Below, one piece after another: positions 56,370 to 64,000 of a DNA stretch of 64,000 nucleotides. Both the position numbers and the translations under genes were made by a program. The notes beneath the pieces are model-generated. The model saw only the letters and a list, made by a program, of their open reading frames with translations, searched no databases and was not told the origin of the DNA. Source of the stretch: Roseitalea porphyridii (lineage in GTDB: Bacteria; Pseudomonadota; Alphaproteobacteria; Rhizobiales; Rhizobiaceae); NCBI RefSeq assembly GCF_004331955.1, contig NZ_CP036532.1, positions 186,001 to 250,000 on the forward strand, read 5' to 3'. Each line of letters starts with the position of its first letter. Within the stretch, counting starts at the first letter, position 1.

Positions 56370-57236
56370 ATGAAACGCATTGCACGATCCCTGATGGCCG
56401 GAGCCGCACTCGTCGCGCTGGCCTGCACGCCGGCTCTGGCGCAGAACCAGTTCTTCGATGAAGGCAGCTTCGCCGATGGCGGAGCGGGTGCGGCGCCGGC
56501 GACCGGGGACGCCGGAACCGCCGGCACAGGCGGCAGCTTCGGCGAGGGCAGTTTCGACAGCGGCAGCTTCGATACGACCGACGACCCGGGCGACGCTGCC
56601 CAAGAGGGAGGAGCGGGAAGCTTCGCCGATACCGAATGGGACACGGGGCCGACCGCCGACAACGATCCGCCACCACCGCCTCCACCCCCGCCGCCGCCCG
56701 AGGATCTGGTCGACCCGCCGCCTCCGCCCCCACCGCCGCCGCCACCGGAGCAGGCGGAAATCCCTCAGATCCCGACCGAGGTCTTCGCCTTCGAATCGCG
56801 CGACTTCGGCGTTGCGCCCACCGACCGGCTGAGGCACGGCCAGTTTCATGCGCCCACGCCGCTCGAGATCGCCGGCGGGAAGGTGGTCAACACGCAAGGG
56901 TTGGTCGAAGCCTACGTGAAGGGCATCGACATGGTCGTCGTCGACGTTCTCGGGGGTGAATACAGTCTTCCCGGCGCGATGACCGCGCGAGGCATGGCGC
57001 AGGGAGGCAGCTTTTCGGACCGCATACAACAGCAGACCGCCCAGTGGCTCGGCCAGCTCACCCGTGGCAACACGGGGGCACCGATCATCATCTATTGCAG
57101 CGATCCGATGTGCTGGCTCAGCCACAACGCGGCGCTGCGCGCGATCGCTGCCGGCTACACGAACGTCTACTGGTATCGCGGCGGTCTTCAGGCCTGGCAG
57201 ATGGCCGGTCTGAAGGTGGTCCCGTCCGGCTTCTGA
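56370..57236 (+). CDS. Exported rhodanese-like protein with polyproline tracts
   Basis: A 288-residue protein with a signal peptide (LMAGAALVALACTPALA), then a low-complexity Gly/Ser/Asp region (residues 30-98), and two runs of 11 prolines at about 100-110 and 116-126 separated by EDLVD. The C-terminal half (130-288) is rhodanese-like: VVNTQGLVEAYVKGIDMVVV, then IIIYCSDPMCWLSHNAALRA with Cys243 at the active loop and a second Cys248-Trp249, and YRGGLQAWQMAGL. The CX4CW loop resembles that of rhodanese-like CXXCW proteins of alcohol oxidation systems. It is 9 nt after the serine protease, so co-transcribed. Confidence 0.85.
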   Translation: MKRIARSLMAGAALVALACTPALAQNQFFDEGSFADGGAGAAPATGDAGTAGTGGSFGEGSFDSGSFDTTDDPGDAAQEGGAGSFADTEWDTGPTADNDPPPPPPPPPPPEDLVDPPPPPPPPPPPEQAEIPQIPTEVFAFESRDFGVAPTDRLRHGQFHAPTPLEIAGGKVVNTQGLVEAYVKGIDMVVVDVLGGEYSLPGAMTARGMAQGGSFSDRIQQQTAQWLGQLTRGNTGAPIIIYCSDPMCWLSHNAALRAIAAGYTNVYWYRGGLQAWQMAGLKVVPSGF

Positions 57237-57262
57237 CCGGCAAGGGGTCGCCGACGGCCGCG

Positions 57263-59446
57263 CTATTCGCCGTCGATCGCGATGCCGGCGCGGCGGAGCG
57301 CCTCGGCGCGCGGCAGGACCTGCCAGGCGAACCTTTCGACCCAGACATCGGCGCCGCCGAACCCGCCCATGGCGCCGCGCGTCGGGCCACCACTCGCAAG
57401 TCCGGCGAGATAGTCGAGCGCGGCGCTCCCAGCGCCCGACCGGGTCTGGCCGGCGCAGTTCTCGACGACGCCTTCCAGATTGAAGGCCTCCGCATTGGGG
57501 CGCGCCTCGGCGCTCGCCACGTAGAGCCGCTCCGCGCCCACCGAGCGCCCATCCGGGCAGTCCGAGCACATCACCATCGGCGGGCCGATCAGGCCGCCCG
57601 ACGCGAAATCCTCGATCCGGGCGTAGCTGGCATGCACGCAGAAGCGCGAGTCGATATGGATGCGATTGACGTCGCGCGCGCCGGGAAACAGGCCCTGCGC
57701 CGTGACCGCAAGCTGATCGCATTGCTTGACCGCCCATCCGGCCTCCTCGAGCGGAACCGGCGCGCGAAGGCGGCCACCCCGGATGATCGCGATGCACTCG
57801 CGGCGGATGGCTTCGCGATCGCTAAGCGCGCGCACCGGCCGGAGCTCGTCGGGTGGGCTGGCTGCAACCGCCACCGACAGTTCGATCGGGCTGTCGCTGC
57901 CGAACGGGCTGGCCGTTTCGGCGATCGCTTCGAGCGCCGATGCCAGCCTTTCAGCGCTGGCGATGCGTTCGAAGACGGCCTCGAGCGGCCCGTCCGCAGG
58001 CCGCCAGGTCAGGCCGGTCTCGCCCGAACTGCGGCTGAAGCGAAGCCCGTCCGCGGTCGCCGAGACCACGACATCGTGATCGGCCGCATCGATCGCCGCG
58101 CCCTGGCCGAACGCGTCGATCGCGGCGGCAAGGCGCTCGGCGGCCGGATGATCCGCCGCCAGCGGGTCGCCGGTCTCGGGGTCGGTCACCGGCGAATAGC
58201 GAACGGTGAAGTCGACCGGCGTGGCGATCGGGCGTGCAAAGCGCGCCCCGGATGGAAGGTCCCCGACCGCCGCGCACAGGGACCCGGTCTGCGCACGGCA
58301 ATCGTCGCCCACCGGCCGGACATATGCCCGAAGGGTCTCGGTTTCGGAGACCTGCGCGAGGCCGAGGCGATTCTCGGGTCCCGCCGCCGCGTCGGCGAAG
58401 AGCCCCACAATGGTTCCGACCGCAAGTCCGTGGACCGTGCCCGCATCGATGGTGTCGAAGTCGATCGCGTATTGACGGACACGGTCGATCGCGGCGCCGC
58501 CGAACACGGGAGCATCGACGAAGGTGCCCTCCCACAGCGGTGTCTGCAGGCGCGCCGAGGCGGGGATTGCGGCGGTCGCCATGTCGGACATGACGGCCTG
58601 GAAAAGTTGCCGGTAGCTCATCGCCGCCGAAGACTGCATGCGGGCGGCCAGCTTGGCCGTGAACAGGCCATACCAGTCCTCGTCTGCTCCGCTTCCGGCA
58701 AAATCGACCTCCCGCGCCACCTCCGACGACTGCGCCGAGTAGAATGCCAGAAGTCCGCCGTCCGGCTCTGCCTGCGGGCGATGTTCGGCAAATCCGCCTT
58801 CGGGCTCCGGGCCCGGCGCATCGTCCGTCACCGCACCGGATGCCTCGATCCCGAGCACGGCCGGATCGACGAAGCGCGATGCGACACCGATCTCGGCCGC
58901 ACGCAGGCCGCTGCCCGAATGACAGGAGTCCAGCACGAACCACACGTCGGCGCCGGTGCGCCTGATCGCGTCGATGGCCTCGCCGATCTCCTCGTCGACC
59001 AGCGCGTTCGGTATCAGACCCGATCCGCGATCGGCCTTGGCGGCATCGGCCGGCAGGAAGACCTCGTCCCAGCCATCGGTCTCGTCGCCGTTCATGTCCC
59101 TTTGCCGCGTGCCGTGACCGCTCATGTGCACATAGACCAGGTCCCCGGCCGTCGCCCGGTCTCGCAGCGCCTCGAACGCAGAAAGGATCGCCGCGCGGGT
59201 CGGGGTTGTGCCGTCGCCCACGCCGTCGGCGACGATGGCGATGTCGTCCGCGCCCCGTTCGCGCAGCGTTTCGGCCAGCAGCCGCACATCGTTGCGCGGC
59301 CCGCGCAGGTCGGCGATGGCGGTCGCGTCGTCATAGTCCGAAACGCCGATCAGCAACGCCCGCAGTTCCGCGGAGGCCGGCTGGACGGCACCGGCCACTG
59401 AACAGGCGAGCGTCGCGGCGAATGCCAACAGTTGGAAGCCCTTCAT
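57263..59446 (-). CDS. Caspase family (peptidase C14) protein, exported
   Basis: A 727-residue protein with a signal peptide (LLAFAATLACSVAGAVQPASA, cleaved near residue 26). The caspase domain begins immediately (ELRALLIGVSDYDD) and has both catalytic residues: His111 in YVHMSGHGTR and Cys175 in FVLDSCHSGSG, the metacaspase/paracaspase form. Acidic substrate-pocket residues follow (GDETDGWDEVFLP). The long C-terminal 450 residues have no domain I recognise; LAFYSAQSSEVAREVDF is a caspase p10-like piece. Orthologous orthocaspases are Arg/Lys-specific and Ca-dependent. The ATG at 59446 is followed by the signal; the frame is open upstream to 59731. Confidence 0.93.
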   Translation of the reverse strand: MKGFQLLAFAATLACSVAGAVQPASAELRALLIGVSDYDDATAIADLRGPRNDVRLLAETLRERGADDIAIVADGVGDGTTPTRAAILSAFEALRDRATAGDLVYVHMSGHGTRQRDMNGDETDGWDEVFLPADAAKADRGSGLIPNALVDEEIGEAIDAIRRTGADVWFVLDSCHSGSGLRAAEIGVASRFVDPAVLGIEASGAVTDDAPGPEPEGGFAEHRPQAEPDGGLLAFYSAQSSEVAREVDFAGSGADEDWYGLFTAKLAARMQSSAAMSYRQLFQAVMSDMATAAIPASARLQTPLWEGTFVDAPVFGGAAIDRVRQYAIDFDTIDAGTVHGLAVGTIVGLFADAAAGPENRLGLAQVSETETLRAYVRPVGDDCRAQTGSLCAAVGDLPSGARFARPIATPVDFTVRYSPVTDPETGDPLAADHPAAERLAAAIDAFGQGAAIDAADHDVVVSATADGLRFSRSSGETGLTWRPADGPLEAVFERIASAERLASALEAIAETASPFGSDSPIELSVAVAASPPDELRPVRALSDREAIRRECIAIIRGGRLRAPVPLEEAGWAVKQCDQLAVTAQGLFPGARDVNRIHIDSRFCVHASYARIEDFASGGLIGPPMVMCSDCPDGRSVGAERLYVASAEARPNAEAFNLEGVVENCAGQTRSGAGSAALDYLAGLASGGPTRGAMGGFGGADVWVERFAWQVLPRAEALRRAGIAIDGE

Positions 59447-59518
59447 CGCCGCTTGCCCTCGTGCCTGACCTGGTGTCGTATGCTCCTGGGTGCGATTTTT
59501 GAGGTCAATGGTCGCCAC

Positions 59519-61294
59519 ATGCAACATTCCGGTACCGAATTGTCGGCCCCTGGCATACTGAGCCGGCTCGTCTTCGCCGCGCTGCTTGCCCTTACCCTGT
59601 CGGCGCAGCCGGCCCTTGCGCAGCAGGCCGAGCTCGAGCCGGACCTCGTCGCCCTGGGACTGATGGCCGCCGATACGCCGGCCGAACGGCTTGCGGAGGT
59701 CGAGGCGGCGCTCGCCGATGCCGATCGGCAAATGGACCCGCGTTTCGTTTTCGGGCTACTCCAGGAGCGGGTGGAGCTGCTCGAGGCGCTGGACGATCCC
59801 CGGCTCGGCGACGCCCTCGTTGCGGTGGCCCGTTTTGGCGTCCGCCACCGCGATCTGCTTCAGGCCGACCCGGCGCCCTGGTTCGAGCGGGCAGCCGACG
59901 CTTACGTTGGGGCCGGCGCGACGCGCAACGCGCTCGCCGCGCTGGAGATGGCGATCGATCTGCGCGCCGCGGCAAACGCGCCGACCGAACGGCTTGCCGC
60001 GCTGCTCGACCGGATGGCCGAACTTGCGGACGCGGCGGGCAACGAGGCTGCGGCCGAGCGGTCACGCGAGCGAGCGGCCGCGTTGCGAACGGCGCCGTTT
60101 GCCGCGACCGATGGCGCCACGCGCAGCGCCGATGAAGGCTTCACCGAGGTCGAGGTCTTCTATGCGACCGATCGGAAACGGACCGGCGCGGACGAACCGA
60201 ACCGCTTTTTCGGCTTCGAACGCGGCGATCTGCAGTATGGCCGGGCGCAGGTGACCATCCCCAACCGGCACCGCCCCGGCGCGATCGAGGTTCCGTCGAT
60301 CTGGCGGCTGGAATTCGGCGCTTCGCCGTCGCGGCACGTCATCCTGCAGTCCGTCGAGCCGGTCCCCGCCGACGCCTTCTTCGGCGCGGTCTCCACGCGG
60401 CTTCAGGATCGCGGCAGCGACGAGGCCTTCATCTTCGTTCACGGCTACAACGTCACGTTCGAAGCGGCAGCGAAAAGGGCGGCGCAGCTGGCCTACGACA
60501 TGAAGTTCGCCGGCGTTCCGGTCGTCTACTCATGGCCCTCGCGCGGCGCGACCACCGGCTATATCGCGGACACGGCCGTCGTGCGCCTGAGCGGACGCCG
60601 CCTGTCCCATTTCCTCGAGGATTTCGTGCGCCGGTCCGGCGCCAGGCGCGTGCACCTGATCGCGCATTCGATGGGCAACCGGGCGCTCACCGATGCCCTT
60701 GAACTGCTGGCGCTGCGCACCGACCCGGCGAACCTGCCACGCCCGGTCTTCGGTCAGGTCGTGTTCGCCGCCCCCGATGTCGATGCCGGCCTGTTCGCCG
60801 AGATGATCCGCACGATCCGGCCACTGGCGTTGCGCCAGACGCTGTATGCCTCCGAGAGCGACTGGGCACTCGCCGTCTCGCGCAAGCTGCATGGCGATGC
60901 CCCACGCGCCGGGCAGGGCGGCGACAGCATGCTCAAGAGCCCCGTTCTTGACAGCATCGACATGTCTGAGCTCGGTCAGGACATGCTGGCGCATGGCTAT
61001 TTTGCCGACGAATCATCGGCCCTGATCGATCTGATGGCGCTCTTCTGGCGCAACGCTGCGCCCGAACGCCGATGCGGGCTGGAAGCGGTCGACGATGGCG
61101 GCTCGACCCTGCCCCTGTGGCGCTACCGCACGGGGGTCTGCCAGGAGAACGCGCTGCTCGGCGTGCTCGGGCATCTGCGCAACCAGGATACCGACAGCAT
61201 CTCGGCCGCACGCGAGACGATCGCCGCGATCGTCTCCGACGAGGCGCTCGCCGATGTGGTCGAGCCCGTGGTGATGCGCCTGATCGGCGAGTGA
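59519..61294 (+). CDS. Exported alpha/beta hydrolase (DUF900-like) with helical N-terminal domain
   Basis: A 591-residue protein with a signal peptide (VFAALLALTLSAQPALA, cleaved near residue 34), then a helical TPR-like part (residues 40-200) and a DUF900-like hydrolase (205-590). The segments VFYATDRKRTG, FIFVHGYNVTF with the oxyanion HG, VVYSWPSRG and HLIAHSMGNRAL with nucleophile Ser384 are diagnostic; VVFAAPDVDAGLF supplies the Asp region. Substrate unknown. The start is head-to-head with the caspase gene (72 nt between the ATGs), so the two probably share a regulatory region. Confidence 0.9.
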   Translation: MQHSGTELSAPGILSRLVFAALLALTLSAQPALAQQAELEPDLVALGLMAADTPAERLAEVEAALADADRQMDPRFVFGLLQERVELLEALDDPRLGDALVAVARFGVRHRDLLQADPAPWFERAADAYVGAGATRNALAALEMAIDLRAAANAPTERLAALLDRMAELADAAGNEAAAERSRERAAALRTAPFAATDGATRSADEGFTEVEVFYATDRKRTGADEPNRFFGFERGDLQYGRAQVTIPNRHRPGAIEVPSIWRLEFGASPSRHVILQSVEPVPADAFFGAVSTRLQDRGSDEAFIFVHGYNVTFEAAAKRAAQLAYDMKFAGVPVVYSWPSRGATTGYIADTAVVRLSGRRLSHFLEDFVRRSGARRVHLIAHSMGNRALTDALELLALRTDPANLPRPVFGQVVFAAPDVDAGLFAEMIRTIRPLALRQTLYASESDWALAVSRKLHGDAPRAGQGGDSMLKSPVLDSIDMSELGQDMLAHGYFADESSALIDLMALFWRNAAPERRCGLEAVDDGGSTLPLWRYRTGVCQENALLGVLGHLRNQDTDSISAARETIAAIVSDEALADVVEPVVMRLIGE

Positions 61295-61304
61295 CGCCGG
61301 CAGG

Positions 61305-61832
61305 TCACCGACGGGGCGGGGATATGCCCAGAAAGGTCTGAATTCGCTCGTGAAGGGCCATGTCGGGATTTGATGCGAGCGGAACGACGATCAGATAGGC
61401 GACGATGAGCCAGAAGACGAACAGGACGGCCGCGCGCAGCCGGGTGTTGTTGCCATAGTCCCGCGCGGTGAGCCATGCCTGGACGGCGCCCGAGGCTCCG
61501 CGTGCTTCGAACCGGCGAATGTCGGCGATCGCGGCGACGAGACCGCCATAGGCCTCGTTGAGATTGATGAAGGTGATGATCACGTTGAACGTGTAAAAGC
61601 CGAACACGGCGATCCGCGCGACGATATGGTCACCGGGCGCGTTGGCCAGGAAGATGACTACCGCGATCATCCCCACATGGATGTAGATGATCCGGTGCCA
61701 CAGCGTGTCGATCTTGTTCCCGAGTGCGGTCGCGAATGTCACCAGCTCCGGGAACGTCATTTGCGAGACCCGCTTCGGAGTCGGCTCGCTCGCCTCGGCC
61801 ACCGCCCGATCCACATCCGGTTCGACATTCAT
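61305..61832 (-). CDS. Three-helix membrane protein
   Basis: A 175-residue inner-membrane protein with helices at about 46-67 (IIYIHVGMIAVVIFLANA), 73-95 (IAVFGFYTFNVIITFINL) and 132-152 (AAVLFVFWLIVAYLIVVPLA). The N-terminus is acidic and polar. I recognise no family. It converges on the DUF900-like hydrolase with 10 nt between stops, so it may not belong to the protease cluster. The ATG at 61832 has only a weak ribosome site (GGGTGG). Confidence 0.6.
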   Translation of the reverse strand: MNVEPDVDRAVAEASEPTPKRVSQMTFPELVTFATALGNKIDTLWHRIIYIHVGMIAVVIFLANAPGDHIVARIAVFGFYTFNVIITFINLNEAYGGLVAAIADIRRFEARGASGAVQAWLTARDYGNNTRLRAAVLFVFWLIVAYLIVVPLASNPDMALHERIQTFLGISPPRR

Positions 61833-61928
61833 CGATCGCCACCCGCGTGATGTTGCGCAGCGCCATCCTACCGAGGATGCGCGGCAAAGGAAATCGTGGG
61901 GAGTTCGCAGCGCGTTAGCGGCGTGCGC

Positions 61929-62633
61929 TCAGAGGCCGGGCAGGATCGAACGAAGGAAGCCGGCCAGATCGTCGGTGACGTGGTCCACCTGGTCCTCGAC
62001 ATCCTCGCGTTCCCAGATTTCCGAGAACGTCGCCTCGAAATTGTGCGGCACGATCAGCACCGTCTTCATGCCCAGCGACTTCGGCACGACGAGGTTGCGC
62101 GCCAGGTCCTCGAACATCGCCGCACGCGCGCAATCGACCCGGTGGATGGCCCGGAACTTGTCATAGGTCGAGCCGGCCGGCTTGGGCACCAGATCGGCGG
62201 CGACGATGTCGAAGATCTCGTCGAAATGGTCGAGGATTCCCAGCTGCCGCGCCGCCCGTTCGGCATGTTTCCTGTCGCCATTTGTGAAGATGAACTTGCG
62301 GCCGGGCAGCGCCCTTATCGCCTCGCCCAGCGCCGGGTCCGGATCGATCCACGAATAGTCGATGTCGTGCACCTTCTCCAGAAAGTCATCCGGGTCGACG
62401 TCGTGGCGGGCGATCAGTCCGGCGAGCGTCGTGCCATACTGCCTGTAATAGTCCTTCTGCAGTTTGCGCGCTTCCTCGCGTGGCAATTGCAAGAGCTCGG
62501 AGACATAGCCGGTCATCGCCACGTCGATCTGCGAGAACAGGTTCGAATGGTGCGGGTAGAGCGTGTTGTCGAGATCGAAGACCCATTCGCGCACATGAGC
62601 AAAATCGGCCGGGGTCGGAGAATGGACGTTCAT
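61929..62633 (-). CDS. Pyrimidine 5'-nucleotidase (HAD superfamily)
   Basis: A 234-residue HAD hydrolase of the Sdt1/YjjG-like pyrimidine nucleotidase group that dephosphorylates UMP and CMP. The nucleophile motif is VFDLDNTLYPHHSNLF, motif II is KFIFTNGDRKHAERA, motif III has VPKPAGSTYDKF with the Lys, and the last is AAMFEDLARNLVVPKSLGM with the acidic residues. The family and length match well. It converges at a distance of nearly 100 nt on the membrane protein gene and is divergent from the transporter gene. Confidence 0.93.
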   Translation of the reverse strand: MNVHSPTPADFAHVREWVFDLDNTLYPHHSNLFSQIDVAMTGYVSELLQLPREEARKLQKDYYRQYGTTLAGLIARHDVDPDDFLEKVHDIDYSWIDPDPALGEAIRALPGRKFIFTNGDRKHAERAARQLGILDHFDEIFDIVAADLVPKPAGSTYDKFRAIHRVDCARAAMFEDLARNLVVPKSLGMKTVLIVPHNFEATFSEIWEREDVEDQVDHVTDDLAGFLRSILPGL

Positions 62634-62701
62634 GGGTCTGTTATGGCACAGCCTCGATTGGCCCGAAACAAAAACCGCCGCGCGGCCGTCACGGTGACCC
62701 C

Positions 62702-63616
62702 ATGGAACTCTGGATACCGATCACGATCGCCGCGGCCTTCGTGCAGAACATGCGCTCCGGCCTGCAGCGCCATCTGCGCACGAAGATGGGCACGACGGGC
62801 GCCACATTCGTGCGGTTCGGTTTCGGCCTGCCGGTGGCGTTCGCGCTTCTGGTCTTCGTCCTGTGGTTGACCGGCACAAGTCTGCCGGCGTCCAATGGTT
62901 CGTTCTGGCTGTGGGTCACGGTCGGAGCCTTCGCGCAGATCCTCGCCCAGGCCCTGCTCGTCATCATGTTCACGCGGCGCAGCTTCGCGGTCGGTTCGGC
63001 CTATTCGCGCACCGAGCCGATCCAGGCCGTCATTTTCGGGCTCGTCTTCCTGTCCGAGCGGGCGGCGCCGTCCGTTCTGGCGGCGATCGCCATCTCGGTC
63101 AGCGGCGTGATCGTGCTGACGCTGGCCCGCCAGCCCGTCGGCGAAATGGCGCGCGGCCGTTCGCCGCTGGCGCTTCTGGCCTCGCCCACCGCCCTGATCG
63201 GGCTTGTTTCCGGCACCTTCTTCGGCCTTGCGGCCGTCGCGTTTCGCGCCGCCTCGCTCAGCCTTTCGGGCCCGAACTTCCTCGTGCAGGCCGGGCTCAC
63301 CCTGTGCGTGGCGATCACCATGCAGACCATCGCGATTCTCGTCTGGATGGCCGTCCGCGACCGGGCCGAACTGCGCCGCATCGCCGACGCCTGGCGGATC
63401 GGCGCGCTGACCGGACTGGCTGGCGCGCTCGCCTCGTTCGGCTGGTTCTCGGCGATGACGCTGCAGCAGGCCGGCGCGGTCAAGGCGCTGGCGCAGATCG
63501 AGATGCTGTTCGCCTATGCGACGACGGTCCTGATCTTCCGCGAACCGATCAACCGGGCCGAAATCGCCGGCTGCGCGCTGGTTGCCGCCGGCGTGATCGT
63601 TCTCGTTGTGGCGTAG
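62702..63616 (+). CDS. EamA/DMT family transporter
   Basis: A 304-residue inner-membrane protein with ten predicted helices in the two-EamA-repeat arrangement. It starts MELWIPITIAAAFVQNMRSG, includes SAYSRTEPIQAVIFGLVFLSE at the end of the first repeat and QIEMLFAYATTVLIFREPIN at the end of the second, both characteristic of drug/metabolite exporters. Substrate unknown. The ATG at 62702 was preferred since an upstream extension runs antisense through the HAD gene. Confidence 0.9.
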   Translation: MELWIPITIAAAFVQNMRSGLQRHLRTKMGTTGATFVRFGFGLPVAFALLVFVLWLTGTSLPASNGSFWLWVTVGAFAQILAQALLVIMFTRRSFAVGSAYSRTEPIQAVIFGLVFLSERAAPSVLAAIAISVSGVIVLTLARQPVGEMARGRSPLALLASPTALIGLVSGTFFGLAAVAFRAASLSLSGPNFLVQAGLTLCVAITMQTIAILVWMAVRDRAELRRIADAWRIGALTGLAGALASFGWFSAMTLQQAGAVKALAQIEMLFAYATTVLIFREPINRAEIAGCALVAAGVIVLVVA

Positions 63617-63675
63617 CGCGCATTTCTCGTGACCCCCCACTTGCTCGGAACGCGCAATCTCCTTGTATTTGCGCG

Positions 63676-64000
63676 TTGGCACGCGCGAAGAAATCTGCGA
63701 GTTCTGCTGAAAGCGCTTCAGGTGCCAAAGCCCTGAAATCTGTTCACCCGGGGCGGGATTGGAAAAAGGTATTGCGGCACACCACCTTCCAACCCGGAGA
63801 CCCCCGGAACGTTCGCGAAAATGCGCCTCTTGCGCCGCCGGGTCGGGCGGTGATGATCGGTCCGATTGAAGACGAGGGCCGGTCCGTCGCCCGTGCGGCT
63901 GCAGCGCCCTGCGCGCCCCGGTTCGGCCGGCTCGAAGAACTGGTCGCCGAAATGGTCGCCAATGGCGGCACGCTGCTCAAGTTCGAGGGCATCCGTGATG
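63676..64000 (+). CDS. Unidentified gene, 3' end outside the window
   Basis: An open frame runs off the right edge. From the TTG at 63676 it would encode at least 108 residues, beginning with a basic Ser/Ala-rich part and PGRDWKKVLRHTTFQPGD, then RAVMIGPIEDEGRSVARAAA and FGRLEELVAEMVANGGTLLK at the end. The last 50 codons show strong third-position GC, so the frame is probably real. An ATG at 63853 is an alternative start. No family recognised. Confidence 0.45.
   Translation, partial: MARAKKSASSAESASGAKALKSVHPGRDWKKVLRHTTFQPGDPRNVRENAPLAPPGRAVMIGPIEDEGRSVARAAAAPCAPRFGRLEELVAEMVANGGTLLKFEGIRD

Noticed and set aside
56668-56750. Tandem DNA repeat or CRISPR-like array in the rhodanese-like gene
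   Set aside because: The periodicity is explained by CCx proline codons in a polyproline segment; there are no spacers.
49923-61294. A known antiphage defence island
   Set aside because: No defence gene, no restriction, nucleotide-cyclase or gasdermin gene is present, and all proteins are exported, unlike cytoplasmic CHAT or caspase defence systems.

Overview
The window is chromosomal DNA from a GC-rich alphaproteobacterium, most likely of the order Hyphomicrobiales (Rhizobiales). This is inferred from the hisA-hisF-hisE-coaA order, the usg and DUF1127 small genes, the MucR-era style of short intergenic gaps, and a TTGACA-N17-CTATGC promoter. I cannot name a genus. Nearly all of it is coding, in short operons on both strands, with one complete tRNA gene (tRNA-Ser GGA) and no insertion sequence, integrase, phage gene or CRISPR array.

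Layout. 1-3.2 kb: end of the histidine operon (hisA, hisF, hisE) and coaA, with a Uma2-family nuclease-fold gene lodged between hisA and hisF. 3.2-8.5 kb (minus strand): alkB, a cytochrome bd/CIO-type oxidase (cydAB), a B12-binding radical SAM enzyme and a small zinc-ribbon protein. 8.9-12.6 kb: rhlE-like RNA helicase and gyrB, convergent across a shared terminator. 12.9-18.8 kb: small conserved genes (usg, DUF2269, VOC), a thioesterase, an AlkD-like DNA glycosylase, an aldo/keto reductase, a glutathione S-transferase and a cytochrome P450. 18.9-23.5 kb: an HyuA-like protein, malate synthase G and a two-helix K+ channel. 23.6-26.4 kb: a TetR-controlled pair of membrane/secreted proteins with two clear operators, then an SDR. 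26.5-38.5 kb: SH3-like protein, sugar oxidoreductase plus PfkB kinase, GST, queG, a YeeZ-like epimerase, RlpA, an L,D-transpeptidase, polA and a LysR regulator. 38.6-49.8 kb: DUF1127 protein, a FrhB/BciB-like flavoprotein, nitrilase, an orphan BMP binding protein, aldose epimerase, tRNA-Ser with a broken 5' copy beside it, an SDR-AraC-membrane operon, an MFS carrier and a Kef-type antiporter.

49.9-61.8 kb is the most unusual stretch. It holds six consecutive genes for exported proteins: a coiled-coil protein, a 1250-residue TPR-CHAT protease, a chymotrypsin-fold serine protease made as a zymogen, a polyproline rhodanese-like protein, a caspase-family (C14) protein, and a DUF900-type alpha/beta hydrolase. 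All six have N-terminal export signals, both Cys proteases keep their His-Cys dyad, and the serine protease keeps His-Asp-Ser. No defence-system marker accompanies them. I propose this as a candidate undescribed envelope-located proteolytic system, possibly a cascade in which an Arg-specific Cys protease activates the serine protease zymogen at Arg71. The co-location and motifs are seen; the functional link is inference.

The window closes with a membrane protein, a HAD pyrimidine nucleotidase, an EamA transporter and an unidentified gene that runs off the right end.
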